From: Myxococcales bacterium
GTDB lineage: Bacteria > Myxococcota > Polyangia > Nannocystales > Nannocystaceae
Assembly (NCBI GenBank): GCA_016793465.1
Contig: JAEUJW010000012.1
Coordinates: 10,045-74,044, forward strand
Length of the DNA: 64,000 nt
Direction of reading: 5' to 3'
Made by a program: the position numbers and the translations under genes. The notes under the pieces were generated by a model. That model was not told the origin of the DNA. It saw nothing but the letters and a program-made list of their open reading frames with translations, and did no database searches. How positions within the stretch are numbered: the stretch's first letter is position 1; each line of letters opens with the position of its first letter. This document shows positions 29,401 through 36,193 of the stretch, piece by piece.

Positions 29401-29546
29401 TTCGGACCGCCGACGGACAGGACCTTGACGGCGACCCGCGTCTCGGTCTGGATGTCGTAGCACTCGTAGACGATCGAGCGTTCGCTCCGTCCGAGCACCT
29501 GCTTAACGCTGTAGCGGCCTTCGCACAGGCTGCGCGGGATGTTCAT
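26412..29546 (-). CDS. mkoA: Ser/Thr kinase fused to SF1 (Upf1-like) helicase, Mokosh MkoA-like
   Basis: A 1044-residue fusion. Kinase at about 10-270: atypical loop LGRSERSIVYE (18-28, lacking the usual GxGxxG), catalytic lysine VAVK at K41, HRDVKPRN at 142-149, DFG at 163-165, APEQ later. A middle region of about 300 residues has no clear fold. The SF1B/Upf1-type helicase follows: Walker A GPPGTGKTT (about 607-615), IIDEAARATTSE (about 768), GDHRQLPP, RRQFRMH, DTVHAFQGKQDDI and NVAFSRAKRLLVVVG. The family unwinds RNA or DNA 5'-3'. The ATG chosen has AGGAG six bases upstream; the frame is open 28 codons further but without such a site. Mokosh type I is the best match. Confidence 0.85.
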   Translation of the reverse strand: MNIPRSLCEGRYSVKQVLGRSERSIVYECYDIQTETRVAVKVLSVGGPNPEIARAMYRREVGALRGFEHPFVVQMQHYQPEEEAGRLNIVLELIPGGKTLEDLIRAGDPTLDPLARTMRWRLEQALGLLGVLVTAHQRNIVHRDVKPRNILVDRDQQQLRLVDFGIARILENYGRGAAGETLRDFYTRPYAAPEQVLRQDTSFPADFHAFGVVLAAMLAWRLPEADFNAEKLPDLLAEVDPEHRAVLDHLTPLVQQLLAADAGRRPGAAEVERALRVALDAVVEREVVRVVLTSTARRKAQDCGLSGPLLDDLNHGLRIFYEPEIEHKKWSIVCLGRLGRARLAADADQPEKLKLVDYYLPHPPDHARQREQASSAPFLLVEGDGPGIGLIEFAYEEFQRGQARHAEQGEIDALLDVANYILEQQRERLGAIRVRYALAEPDGEPAAKTRHVTDEFLVLTVLAAELPAPGEQPAHVAADLDRLDEHLTPDSCFTLGGKELGAAHSYEPERRALTLRLRRAATIPVQGDLVCEDLAQRTALDRQDKAIDTFEAGRAVNARLARLLLHPEKNTLDERAPVELLQPLSPPLEVADMVSRCLAAKDIFMVQGPPGTGKTTFITEVMMQLLRRDPQARILLASQGNEAVQNAVDALRAEDIRLGSRWRIVRDRSSLRSRNAPAVGFDYDFAEWARRTIERCTEAAHALPTGLASTRRKQLEDILANWRQKLAKVPDAKQDYAESVQVWAMTLLRVPTLWKRMRDVRFDYVIIDEAARATTSELLVAMIAGERFILVGDHRQLPPFLATETRSDLIRAGHDPERAARSLFEDLFERINPDNRTTLRRQFRMHRSIGAVIGELYYPEVGLETGVADAERTLALPAFDGPSRIFWVDIVEGRERRSDASKSRWNFEEVDAIEALLVGWEQELAARGGAYTIGVIAAYADQREKLVDRVRPGGKRWRALTIRIDTVHAFQGKQDDIILYSLVRANTQDLRFVGDPRLLNVAFSRAKRLLVVVGHRDTAMQDRELAAFIRKIPDANILSPRRKS

Positions 29547-29626
29547 GGCGACTCCTGGGGGACGTGACGACTCGGCGCGTCCGGCGACGGCCTCATAGCG
29601 AGGTCCCGGCACGCGGTCGGAGCGGC

Positions 29627-31003
29627 TCACGCGACGAGCGGATGGAACTCACGGGAGGGGCGAGACAGGCGCGGCGGCGACGCGACGCGGGCAGGCGAGC
29701 CAGCCGCGAGCAGACAGGAGACCACCCGCGTGAATCGGCCTTTGCCGACGGCGCAGTAGAGGATGCCGGCGGAGCGGCACGCACACGCGAATTGCTCGGT
29801 GTCGGCGTGACCCGAGAACCCGTGGGCGACGAGCACGAGGTCGTAGGTGCCGCCGCGAATGCGCTGCAGGAGCGCCTGCCGGCGACGCACCGCGCCGACC
29901 GAGGCGACCGCCTCGCACTCGAGGCCGAGCTCGTCGTGGAGCCGCGTCTCGAGCTCGGGGAAGCTGCGGTTGCTGATGAACAGCGCCCGCCGACCGGCGA
30001 ACAGCGCCCGCGCATGCGCGACGTCCGGCGCGGCCTGGGCGGGTGGCGCCGACCCCACTGCAGCCGCCGTCGCGTCGGGCGCGGCCGGGACCGCGCCGAT
30101 CACACGCTGTTGCAAGGCGGTCAGCCGACGGCGATCGCGGCGATCGGTGAGCTCGGGCCGGAGCTCGAGGAGCTGCGACTGGAAGGGGCGGCACAGCCGG
30201 GCCAGGGTCGGGTTGTCGAGGACGTCGAAGGCACGGAGCAGCCAGGCCAGGACGGACGCGACGCCAGCGTCCGGCCCCGGGGTGTCGGCGAGCAGCGCCT
30301 CGCTCCGGGGGTCTCGCCCGAGGTGGTGCGCCCAGGAAGCGGGCGCGAACGCCGGGTCGAGCTGCGCCGCGATCGAAGCGCCGTCCGGGCCGAGCGCCCG
30401 CGCGAGCCCCCGCAGCCGGCCGATCGCCGCGCCCCACGACGACCCCGGGGCGCAGCCACGGAGCCAGCGGAGCTCCGCGGCGATCCGGCGGAGCTCGTCG
30501 ATCCGGCGAGCAGCCTCGCCGAGCGCCGCGGGCGACGGGCAGTTCGCCACGCCCAGCGGCCCGCCGAGCGCAACAAGCGTCTCGGCGAGCCCCGCGAACA
30601 TCGCCGCCGGCGCGAACGGCCGCGGCATGCGAGCCGCCTCGTCGGACCACGACGGCGCGCGCTTCAGGCGCTCCGCCGCCTCGTCGGCGACGGCGTCCCA
30701 GGTCTGAAGGGGCTCCGGGGTCTCCGGGAACACGCGTTGCGGCCGCGTGGTGCGGGCGAGGGCGTAGACGTTGCCCGGCCACCATGTCTGTCCGAGCGCT
30801 TGCAGAACCTGCGCGACCTCGCGGACGTGCCGGTCGGCGAACCGCCCGCGCGCCTCGGCCGCGCGGGCACGAGCGATCCACGCGGTCATGGCGAGGCGCT
30901 GGCGTTCGGGCGTCGTCACCGCCAGATCGGGTCGTGCGGCGTCGATCTCGGCCAGGAGGGCGGTCAGGTCGGCGGGGGGTACGGAGAGGGTCTGCTTCGG
31001 CAT
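29627..31003 (-). CDS. Unknown protein with DUF2325-like C-terminal domain
   Basis: 458 residues. The first 330 are Ala/Arg-rich and helical with no motif I recognise. The last ~110 residues read like a DUF2325/Rossmann-type domain: GRRALFISNRSFPELETRL, then VASVGAVRRRQALLQRI and YDLVLVAHGFSGHADTEQF, ending CAVGKGRFTRVVSCLL. DUF2325-like domains recur in bacterial conflict loci, but their biochemical role is not established. It lies between the ECF sigma gene (56 bp downstream of that gene's stop) and the Mokosh pair (80 bp), all on one strand. The start ATG has GAGG upstream; the frame is open much further but overlaps the sigma-factor gene, so the longer version is rejected. Confidence 0.65.
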   Translation of the reverse strand: MPKQTLSVPPADLTALLAEIDAARPDLAVTTPERQRLAMTAWIARARAAEARGRFADRHVREVAQVLQALGQTWWPGNVYALARTTRPQRVFPETPEPLQTWDAVADEAAERLKRAPSWSDEAARMPRPFAPAAMFAGLAETLVALGGPLGVANCPSPAALGEAARRIDELRRIAAELRWLRGCAPGSSWGAAIGRLRGLARALGPDGASIAAQLDPAFAPASWAHHLGRDPRSEALLADTPGPDAGVASVLAWLLRAFDVLDNPTLARLCRPFQSQLLELRPELTDRRDRRRLTALQQRVIGAVPAAPDATAAAVGSAPPAQAAPDVAHARALFAGRRALFISNRSFPELETRLHDELGLECEAVASVGAVRRRQALLQRIRGGTYDLVLVAHGFSGHADTEQFACACRSAGILYCAVGKGRFTRVVSCLLAAGSPARVASPPRLSRPSREFHPLVA

Positions 31004-31059
31004 CGGGTCCTCGTGCCGTCGGTCGGCATGGAGGTGTCCCGTCAGCTGGGCAGATCGGC

Positions 31060-31602
31060 TCACGCGCCGTCGTGGCGGTAGGTGTCCTCGACGTCCTCGA
31101 CGCCGATCGCGTCGTCCGGGGTCCGCGTCTCGCTGGCGATCGCGTCGATGTGGCGCCGGGCGTCGGCGAGGCGACGCTTGATGGTCGCCGGGCCCTTGTC
31201 GACCGCCGCGGCGATCTGCTCGATGGTCAGGCCCTCGCAGCGCATGAGGAAGATCGTGCGCTCCTCCTCGTCGAGCCGGGCGAGCAGGACAGACACCCGC
31301 AGGCGACGGTCGACCTTCCGGCTGATCGTCGTCGTCGACGCGGCGAACTGCGACTGATGAAACTCTTCGTACGTCTTCAGCCGGGTCCGCGTCTGCAGCA
31401 GCTTCTTGCGGGCGATCCCCCACAGGTAGCGGTCGACGTCCTCGATCGGCCCGTCCAGCTTGGTGAGGAACACCTCGAACGTGGCCTGCACGAGGTCCTG
31501 CGCCTCGGCGCGCGGAACGCCGCTGCTGCAGAAGAATCGGTGCAGGCGGTTCGAATGGGCGCGCACGAGCGCGGCGATCTCGGACTGGGTGGGTTTGGCC
31601 AT
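31060..31602 (-). CDS. ECF-family RNA polymerase sigma factor
   Basis: 180 residues, the usual ECF length. Region 2 is visible at about 8-75 (VRAHSNRLHRFF, then AEAQDLVQATFEVFL, VDRYLWGIARKKL). Region 4 at about 110-165 has the helix-turn-helix LDEEERTIFLMRCEGLTIEQ followed by AAAVDKGPATIKRRLADARR. It would redirect RNA polymerase to a small set of promoters. A strong ribosome-binding site (AGGAG) precedes the ATG. No anti-sigma gene is adjacent, but the gene upstream encodes a transmembrane Ser/Thr kinase, so kinase-controlled activation (as in ECF43-type systems) is an inference worth testing. Confidence 0.9.
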   Translation of the reverse strand: MAKPTQSEIAALVRAHSNRLHRFFCSSGVPRAEAQDLVQATFEVFLTKLDGPIEDVDRYLWGIARKKLLQTRTRLKTYEEFHQSQFAASTTTISRKVDRRLRVSVLLARLDEEERTIFLMRCEGLTIEQIAAAVDKGPATIKRRLADARRHIDAIASETRTPDDAIGVEDVEDTYRHDGA

Positions 31603-31635
31603 GCTGCTCCTGTCCCGCGAGGCGGGGTGTTCGGC

Positions 31636-33789
31636 TCACGGGCGCCGATACGCCGCGACGACGCCGGCCGCGAGCCGCGCTTCACCGTGGCGCGCCGTGA
31701 ACTCTCCGAAGGCGGGGTCGCGACCGACCAGCGACCACGTGTGATGCACCCGCTCGCGCGCGCCGCGTCCGCTGACGAGTTCGAGGTGCCACAGGCCGGA
31801 CCTGTCGACCCGGCCCTTGCCATCCGACAAGATGTCACCGCTGCCGCGCTCACGGGCGGAGGCGACGGTGAGGTCGCACCCGGCAGCCCGGAGCTCGACC
31901 TCGTAGGTGCGGACATCTCGGGTCTCGCGATCACGCGCGAGGAACGACCATCGCCCGGCGTAGGCTTCGGCGCTGGCACACGCGTCGGTCCTCGCCGGCA
32001 ACGCCACCTTCACGGACGGATCGGGCGCCGGGCAGGTCGGCTCGGCCCACGCGTCGCTCGTGCAGGACCGGCGACACTCTGCCGTCGCGTCGGGGCCCAG
32101 GCAGCGCGCGCCGCACAGCGCGATGCAAGGCAGCCGACCGTCGGCGACCTCGTCCGGGACCGCCGTCCGCGCGCCACGCAGGACCCCGGAGAATCTCTGC
32201 TTGCCGCCGGCGGCCTCGGCGTGAAAATCACCGTACAGCCGATCCCCGTCGACGACGAACGCGAGATCGTAGATATGGTCGGCGGCGTCGCCTGCCTTCT
32301 TCGGGGCGAAACGACCGGCGAAGCTCCCGGTGAACGGCGCCGCCGCCACGAACTGGACGCGTTGGCGGTCGCTCCGCGGCTCGGCGTAGATGATGTCGTC
32401 GTTGCCGAGCTTGTGCAGGTCGACCTGCAAGCCGCACGCGGTCCCATCACTCGACAATTCGATGGTGTAGTGCCCGTTCCTGCCGATGTGCCGGGTCTGC
32501 TCGGCCCATTTCGCGGCGGCCGAGAAGCGCCACGCGCCGATCACCGCGCCGACGTCCGGACATTCGGGAGCCGCAGGGGGTGCAGGTGGCGGGGGCGGCC
32601 CCGGAGTCGCCACCTCCGCCTCCCATTCGTCGCCCACCGCATCCGCTTCTGCGACCACTCCCTGGTCGTCCCAGAACCCCATCGCCGTCACGACGCCGCC
32701 GACGGACAGCAAGCCGACCGCCGGGAACGCCAGCCAGGGCGCGAGGCTGCGGCTCCTCGTCGGTCGCACGGGCACGAGCTCGGTCGTCGAGTCCACGTCG
32801 ATGCCGAGGGCCACCGCGCGCCCCGTCGCCGACGATCCACGCGCCGGCTCGACCGGGGGCTGCAGCGCGGCGAGCAGCGCCGTCATGTCCGCGTGGCGGC
32901 GCGCGGGCTCGGGATCGAGGGCTCGGCGGAGCGCCTGCAGCACCGGATCCGGGAGCGGGACCCTGGGCTCCGCCAGCGGCCGGCGCGCGGCGGGGTTGTC
33001 GGACTCGGGGTCGTAGGGCAGCGCGCCGCACAGCGCCTTCCACAGCGCGGCGGCGAACGAGAATTGATCGCTGCGCGCGTCCTGGGGCCGGCCTCGCAGC
33101 GCCTCGGGCGACATGAACGCCGGCGTGCCGACGCGCGACCGCGCCGCGTCGTCACCGGCGGCCGCCGAGAGCGCGAGTCCGAAGTCGACGATCTTCGGCA
33201 CGCCGGCGACGAGGACCACGTTCCCCGGCTTGAAGTCGCGGTAGACGAACCCGGCCGCGTGGATGGCCGCGAGCCCCTCGCCGATGCGGCCGAACGTCGA
33301 GAGCACGAGCTCCTGGCTGGGCGACGACTCCTCCAGCCACTTCCGGAGCGGCACGCCGAGCTCCATCGCGACGTAGAAGCACCGGTGCTCGCCCGGCAGC
33401 AGCTTGAGCACGTCGAAGTCGTGGACGATCACGATGTTCGGGTGAACCACCCCGGCGACGAGCTGCGCCTCCCGCTTGACCGACCGAGCGAGCATGTCGT
33501 CGGCCAGCCCGGGGAACAGCTTGAGGGCCACCGGTCGGTTGAGCTTCGTGTCGAGGGCCTGGCACACCACGCTGCTCGCCCCGTGGTCGAGCACCTTGAG
33601 CACCTGAAAGCGACCGTCGGCGCTCATGACCGGCGTAAGCGAGAGGTTCGCGGTGAGGATCTCCTCGCGGAGCCGACGCTCCAGCGCCTCCACCGCCTCC
33701 ACCCGGTGCACGAACGTGAGGGTCGCCACGACGTTCGCACGATACTCCACGCCCATCGCCGTCCGATAGTGTGGACGGAACGTGAACAT
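31636..33789 (-). CDS. Transmembrane Ser/Thr kinase with twin extracytoplasmic repeats
   Basis: 717 residues. Kinase about 60-310: DHGASSVVCQA loop, VALK lysine at K90, catalytic loop YRDFKPGN at 183-190 (Tyr replaces the usual His of HRD, Asp kept), DFG at 202-204, SPEA. A single membrane segment follows at about 349-371 and a Pro/Ala-rich linker. Then come two diverged copies of an extracytoplasmic domain, about 410-540 and 605-717, each opening with a G-x-W-x-F core (GAWRF, GRWSF). A Cys-rich bridge between them (CIALCGARCLG and following) suggests disulphides. It would sense an external signal and phosphorylate a cytoplasmic partner. It lies 33 bp upstream of the ECF gene. ATG at 33756 is an alternative start. 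Confidence 0.85.
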   Translation of the reverse strand: MFTFRPHYRTAMGVEYRANVVATLTFVHRVEAVEALERRLREEILTANLSLTPVMSADGRFQVLKVLDHGASSVVCQALDTKLNRPVALKLFPGLADDMLARSVKREAQLVAGVVHPNIVIVHDFDVLKLLPGEHRCFYVAMELGVPLRKWLEESSPSQELVLSTFGRIGEGLAAIHAAGFVYRDFKPGNVVLVAGVPKIVDFGLALSAAAGDDAARSRVGTPAFMSPEALRGRPQDARSDQFSFAAALWKALCGALPYDPESDNPAARRPLAEPRVPLPDPVLQALRRALDPEPARRHADMTALLAALQPPVEPARGSSATGRAVALGIDVDSTTELVPVRPTRSRSLAPWLAFPAVGLLSVGGVVTAMGFWDDQGVVAEADAVGDEWEAEVATPGPPPPPAPPAAPECPDVGAVIGAWRFSAAAKWAEQTRHIGRNGHYTIELSSDGTACGLQVDLHKLGNDDIIYAEPRSDRQRVQFVAAAPFTGSFAGRFAPKKAGDAADHIYDLAFVVDGDRLYGDFHAEAAGGKQRFSGVLRGARTAVPDEVADGRLPCIALCGARCLGPDATAECRRSCTSDAWAEPTCPAPDPSVKVALPARTDACASAEAYAGRWSFLARDRETRDVRTYEVELRAAGCDLTVASARERGSGDILSDGKGRVDRSGLWHLELVSGRGARERVHHTWSLVGRDPAFGEFTARHGEARLAAGVVAAYRRP

Positions 33790-34014
33790 CGTTTGATCTG
33801 CATATAGTCGGCCCTGAAAAATTTCTCGCCGCTCGGTGAGCCGATCCCCCGACCTCGCGGGAGAGGGGTATCAGGAGCCCGACACGAAATGCCCTCTCCA
33901 CGACCGGTCTTTCGCCCCATGCGCCGCGGTCTGCCGCGACGGCCCGCTGTCGACGCCGCGTGGCGGCGTCGCGTGGCCTCCCGCTGTCAGCCCGTCCCGC
34001 TACACTCGGCGGCC
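33790..34014. promoter_or_regulatory. Divergent promoter region between the kinase operon and the Wadjet-like operon
   Basis: 225 bp between two divergent starts. The 60 bp next to the kinase gene are AT-richer (TATATGC and AAATTT words), as expected for a promoter, while the half next to jetA is GC-rich. No convincing -35/-10 pair, operator repeat or RNA structure was identified, so the elements themselves are not placed. Confidence 0.35.
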
Positions 34015-35448
34015 ATGAGCGAAGTCGCGCCCGACAACTGGCAAGACGCCCTGACCCGCCGCTTGCGCACCCTGGTGCGGCTCGGGCCGCTGCACCGCAT
34101 CGAGGCCGTGAAGGTCCACCGCGACGACGACTTCGCCGACATCGACCTGCGGGCACTGTGTCTACGCGCGCTCGACCTGACGATCGAACGGATGGGTCTC
34201 GGCACCGGGATGACGCACGAGGAGCTGCGCGACGAGCTCGAGCCGATCGTCGGCAGCATGCGCCCCGACCTCGCGGCGAGCGAGCGGCGCGGCATCGCCG
34301 ACGCGGTCGTGCTCGACCTGCTCAACGAGCGCGACCGCCGACGCGAGTTCCGCGAGCGCTACGTCGCCTTCGACGGCGAGCGCGTGGTCCACCGGGAGAT
34401 CAGCCTGCGACTGCTCCGCGAGTCCGAGCTCGGCGACGGCACGATCGTCCTGAAGGCGACGACCGAGGCGATCAACATCTACGCGGGCATGCTCGAGTAC
34501 CCGGTCGAGGACGCCCAGATCGCCGAGGAGGCGGTGCTGCGCTCGCAGATCCACCGCGGCCTGATCGCCGAGGCGGTCAAGACGGCCCAGCGCTACCGCA
34601 TGCGCAGCATCGAGTACGAGCAGAAGATCCAGAGCTACCTCGAGACCGCCCGACGCGACGTCACGCAGGTCGACTGGCTACACGAGGTCCTCACTTTCCT
34701 CGCGGGCGCGCGGACCCACCTCGAGGATCGCCAACGCCACGACCAGGACCTCCTGCGGAGCATCGAGGTCCGCCAGGACGTCGCCAGCGACGCCGACGCC
34801 GCCCAGCTCGCCCGCCTCCGCGACACCGTCGAGGAGTGCTACCGCCGCCACATGCAGCTCCACGGCCGCATCATCCCGGCCAACCAGGACTACCTGCGCG
34901 AGCAGGACCGCCAGGTGTTCCGCCCGCGCCTCGCCGCCTCGTACCCCGATCTCGAGGCCGACGTCCTCCGGACGGCGCTCGATCTGTCGACCGGCGCCCT
35001 CGCGGGCCTCGCCGATGGCCTCCTGGCCCGGTTCCAGCCGCCCAAGCCGCCTCCGCAGCTCCGCCTGAGCACGCTGATCGACAAACTGCTCGCCCCGCGT
35101 CGCGCCGCCGACGAGGCCGCGGTGACACCCGACCTGACGGACCTCGAGACCATCGACACCGACCACACCTACTTCACGCCCGACGACCAGGCCATCGTCG
35201 CCGACCTGCTCCAATCCCTCTCGCCCGGCGAGCACACGCTGTCCGCCTGGCTCGCCGAGCTGCGGGCCGACGCCGTCGCACCGCGGCTGCTCCGCCTGCT
35301 CGGGCTCCGGCTCCTCGCGGTGTTCGGCAACCCCGGCGACGCGCTCGCCCGCAGCTACGACGTCCGGGGCAGCGGCCGCTTCCTCGTCGACCCCGACTTC
35401 CTCGGCGACGACCTCATCCTCCGCAAACGACAGGACAAGGACCCATGA
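34015..35448 (+). CDS. jetA: Wadjet-like JetA (kleisin-type subunit)
   Basis: 477 residues, largely helical, with charged heptad-like stretches (SQIHRGLIAEAVKTAQRYRM and later LQHDQ-like repeats) and no enzymatic motif. The call comes mainly from context: first gene of a four-gene operon followed by a small winged-helix-type protein, an SMC-like ATPase and a TOPRIM-type nuclease, the order of JetABCD (equivalent to MksF/E/B/G). In that complex JetA bridges the SMC heads. The frame is open about 40 codons upstream, but the ATG here gives a normal protein start. Its stop overlaps the jetB ATG (ATGA). Which Wadjet type it belongs to cannot be settled by eye. Confidence 0.75.
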   Translation: MSEVAPDNWQDALTRRLRTLVRLGPLHRIEAVKVHRDDDFADIDLRALCLRALDLTIERMGLGTGMTHEELRDELEPIVGSMRPDLAASERRGIADAVVLDLLNERDRRREFRERYVAFDGERVVHREISLRLLRESELGDGTIVLKATTEAINIYAGMLEYPVEDAQIAEEAVLRSQIHRGLIAEAVKTAQRYRMRSIEYEQKIQSYLETARRDVTQVDWLHEVLTFLAGARTHLEDRQRHDQDLLRSIEVRQDVASDADAAQLARLRDTVEECYRRHMQLHGRIIPANQDYLREQDRQVFRPRLAASYPDLEADVLRTALDLSTGALAGLADGLLARFQPPKPPPQLRLSTLIDKLLAPRRAADEAAVTPDLTDLETIDTDHTYFTPDDQAIVADLLQSLSPGEHTLSAWLAELRADAVAPRLLRLLGLRLLAVFGNPGDALARSYDVRGSGRFLVDPDFLGDDLILRKRQDKDP

Positions 35449-36188
35449 CCCCCCTCCACCTCGACGCCATCGAGTCCGCGGCGCGCCTGGTCGCGTTCGG
35501 ATTGACCCCGGGCCTCAAGCCGGCGCGCGAGCCGGCCTACGCCCAGCTCATCGAGCGCTACCGGACCGACGCGGCGATGCGCCAGTGCACCGATACCGTC
35601 GCGCGCGGGCTGCAGCTCGCGGTCCTCGGGTTCACGCCGCAGGGCATCGTCCTCGGCGCCGACGAGGACGGCCCGTTCGTCCACAAGCTGAGCGACTACC
35701 GCCGGACCACGCTGAGCGTGGAGGACCGGATGTGCCACGGCCTCGTCCAGCTGGCGATCGCGGCCTGGTGCTTCCCGACCGCGCAGGACCTCGCGGCCTC
35801 GGACGACAGCGCCGGCATCCGCTTCTCGACCAACAACGTCGTCGGCTACCTCGGCCGGCTGAGCGAGGAGCTGCAGCGCCGCAGCCTGCACGACCCCGAG
35901 CTCGGCTCGCCCGAGCTGCGCGAGGCGTGGCGGGCGATCCTCCAGCGCCCCGAGACGCGCGCCACCCCCGACGGCCGCCGCACCGCGGGCACCCTGCACG
36001 GCATGGTCGAGTACGCCCTCGAGGTCCTCGAGAAGGGGAGCCTCGTGCGCCGCATGTCCGACGACGACGGCGGCACCTGGCAGGCCCTCGCGGCCTACCG
36101 CATCCACGTGCGCGAGCTCGCCGCGCACGACGCCTTCACCCTCGTCCAGGGCGCCCGCTCCGCCCGCGACACCGCCACCCGGGAGTAA
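35445..36188 (+). CDS. jetB: Wadjet-like JetB (KITE / DUF4194-type subunit)
   Basis: 247 residues, translationally coupled to jetA. Mixed helical protein with a likely winged-helix core (YRRTTLSVEDRMCHGLVQLA, FSTNNVVGYLGRLSEELQRR) and a short C-terminal strand pair. No catalytic residues. In MukE/MksE/JetB proteins this fold dimerises and binds the kleisin and DNA. It lies 5 bp upstream of the SMC gene. Assignment rests on size, position and general pattern rather than a signature motif. Confidence 0.72.
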   Translation: MTPLHLDAIESAARLVAFGLTPGLKPAREPAYAQLIERYRTDAAMRQCTDTVARGLQLAVLGFTPQGIVLGADEDGPFVHKLSDYRRTTLSVEDRMCHGLVQLAIAAWCFPTAQDLAASDDSAGIRFSTNNVVGYLGRLSEELQRRSLHDPELGSPELREAWRAILQRPETRATPDGRRTAGTLHGMVEYALEVLEKGSLVRRMSDDDGGTWQALAAYRIHVRELAAHDAFTLVQGARSARDTATRE

Positions 36189-36193
36189 CGAAC

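Noticed and set aside
27444..29567. Plus-strand open frame of 707 codons opposite mkoA
   Set aside because: Antisense to intact kinase and helicase motifs; composition typical of a shadow frame.
29627..31639. Longer 670-codon version of the DUF2325-like gene
   Set aside because: The extra 212 codons overlap the whole ECF sigma gene in another frame; the ATG at 31003 with GAGG upstream is sufficient.
25093..33789. Classical toxin-antitoxin or BREX reading of the minus-strand cluster
   Set aside because: No PglZ, BrxL or antitoxin-type gene is present; the kinase-SF1 helicase plus PLD pair fits Mokosh type I better.
30784..33807. Plus-strand open frame of 1007 codons across the kinase, sigma and DUF2325-like genes
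   Set aside because: Crosses three recognisable minus-strand genes and their gaps; Arg/Gly-rich with no domain.
33889..34014. Upstream extension of jetA
   Set aside because: The added 42 residues are Arg/Pro-rich and unlike the rest of the protein; the ATG at 34015 gives a normal start.
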